Below, in pieces: positions 31,351 to 31,473 of a stretch of DNA of 31,473 bases. Where the stretch lies: the NCBI GenBank assembly GCA_037447655.1, contig JBBHKE010002302.1:1-31473 (forward strand), written 5' to 3'. Source of the DNA: Zygnema cylindricum. Lineage: Eukaryota > Streptophyta > Zygnematophyceae > Zygnematales > Zygnemataceae. The position numbers and the translations under genes were made by a program. The notes under the pieces were generated by a model. That model was not told where the DNA came from. It made no database searches and was given only the letters and a program-made list of their open reading frames with translations. Positions within the stretch are counted from its first letter, which is position 1, and each line of letters opens with the position of its first letter.

Positions 31351-31473
31351 TAGAGAAGAGAGGAGAGCGGAGAGAGGAGAGAGGAGAGAGGAGGAGAGAG
31401 AGGAGTGGAAGGGAGAGGGGAAAGGGGAGGAGAGGAAGTTTGAGGAATGTTCAGGGGGAGAGTGGGAGATGTG
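31351..31473. repeat. GA microsatellite at the right edge
   Basis: Imperfect (GA)n/(GGAGA)n sequence running to the window end. It is probably within the TAF2 intron (as (CT)n on the transcribed strand). Confidence 0.85.

Noticed and set aside
1-31473. CRISPR arrays, operons, phage or prokaryotic defence genes
   Set aside because: Repeats here are palindromic transposons or simple tandems without regular unique spacers, and both real genes have spliceosomal introns.

Overview
The window reads as nuclear DNA of a green plant, most likely an early-diverging streptophyte (charophyte alga or seedless plant). It carries two intron-containing genes whose closest recalled relatives are plant proteins, in an AT-rich background crowded with non-autonomous transposons. 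The species cannot be fixed from the sequence alone.

Genes. (1) On the + strand, 7857-13633, seven exons join without a frame break into a 920-residue protein. It has about ten P-class pentatricopeptide (PPR) repeats and a C-terminal SMR domain. The last third is collinear with plant GUN1, the plastid-to-nucleus retrograde signalling protein. (2) On the - strand, 28047-30393, three exons form the C-terminal part of TFIID subunit TAF2. Its 5' exons lie beyond the right edge. Its last exon changes frame next to a GA microsatellite and ends in a long lysine-rich tail. I recognise no other intact host gene.

Mobile DNA. A decayed LINE-like retrotransposon lies on the - strand at about 15.1-18.8 kb, with a zinc-knuckle ORF, a reverse transcriptase retaining its catalytic motifs, and a nuclease-like C-terminal region. 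A 5'-truncated relative of its 3' end lies near 24 kb. Three families of short DNA elements are visible. Family H is Harbinger-like: a 1.9-kb near-palindrome at 4144-6036, two almost identical 785-bp copies in opposite orientation (6492-7275 and 22509-23293, both flanked by TTA), and a diverged 1.2-kb copy at 25206-26436. Family A is hAT-like and full of CGATATATCG palindromes: 410-1317, a half copy just upstream of the GUN1-like gene, and 21762-22205 with a perfect 8-bp target duplication. Family M has TACACCG-type ends and lies at five places, including introns of both genes.

Layout. 1-7.6 kb: transposons and AT-rich spacer. 7.6-13.6 kb: GUN1-like gene. 13.6-15.1 kb: spacer. 15.1-18.8 kb: retrotransposon. 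19-27.9 kb: spacer with a tRNA-like relic, tandem repeats and DNA elements. 28-30.4 kb: TAF2 3' part. 30.4-31.5 kb: probable TAF2 intron ending in GA-rich sequence. The two genes act in different compartments (plastid signalling, nuclear transcription initiation), and nothing suggests a shared function. No organised prokaryote-like system or CRISPR array is present.
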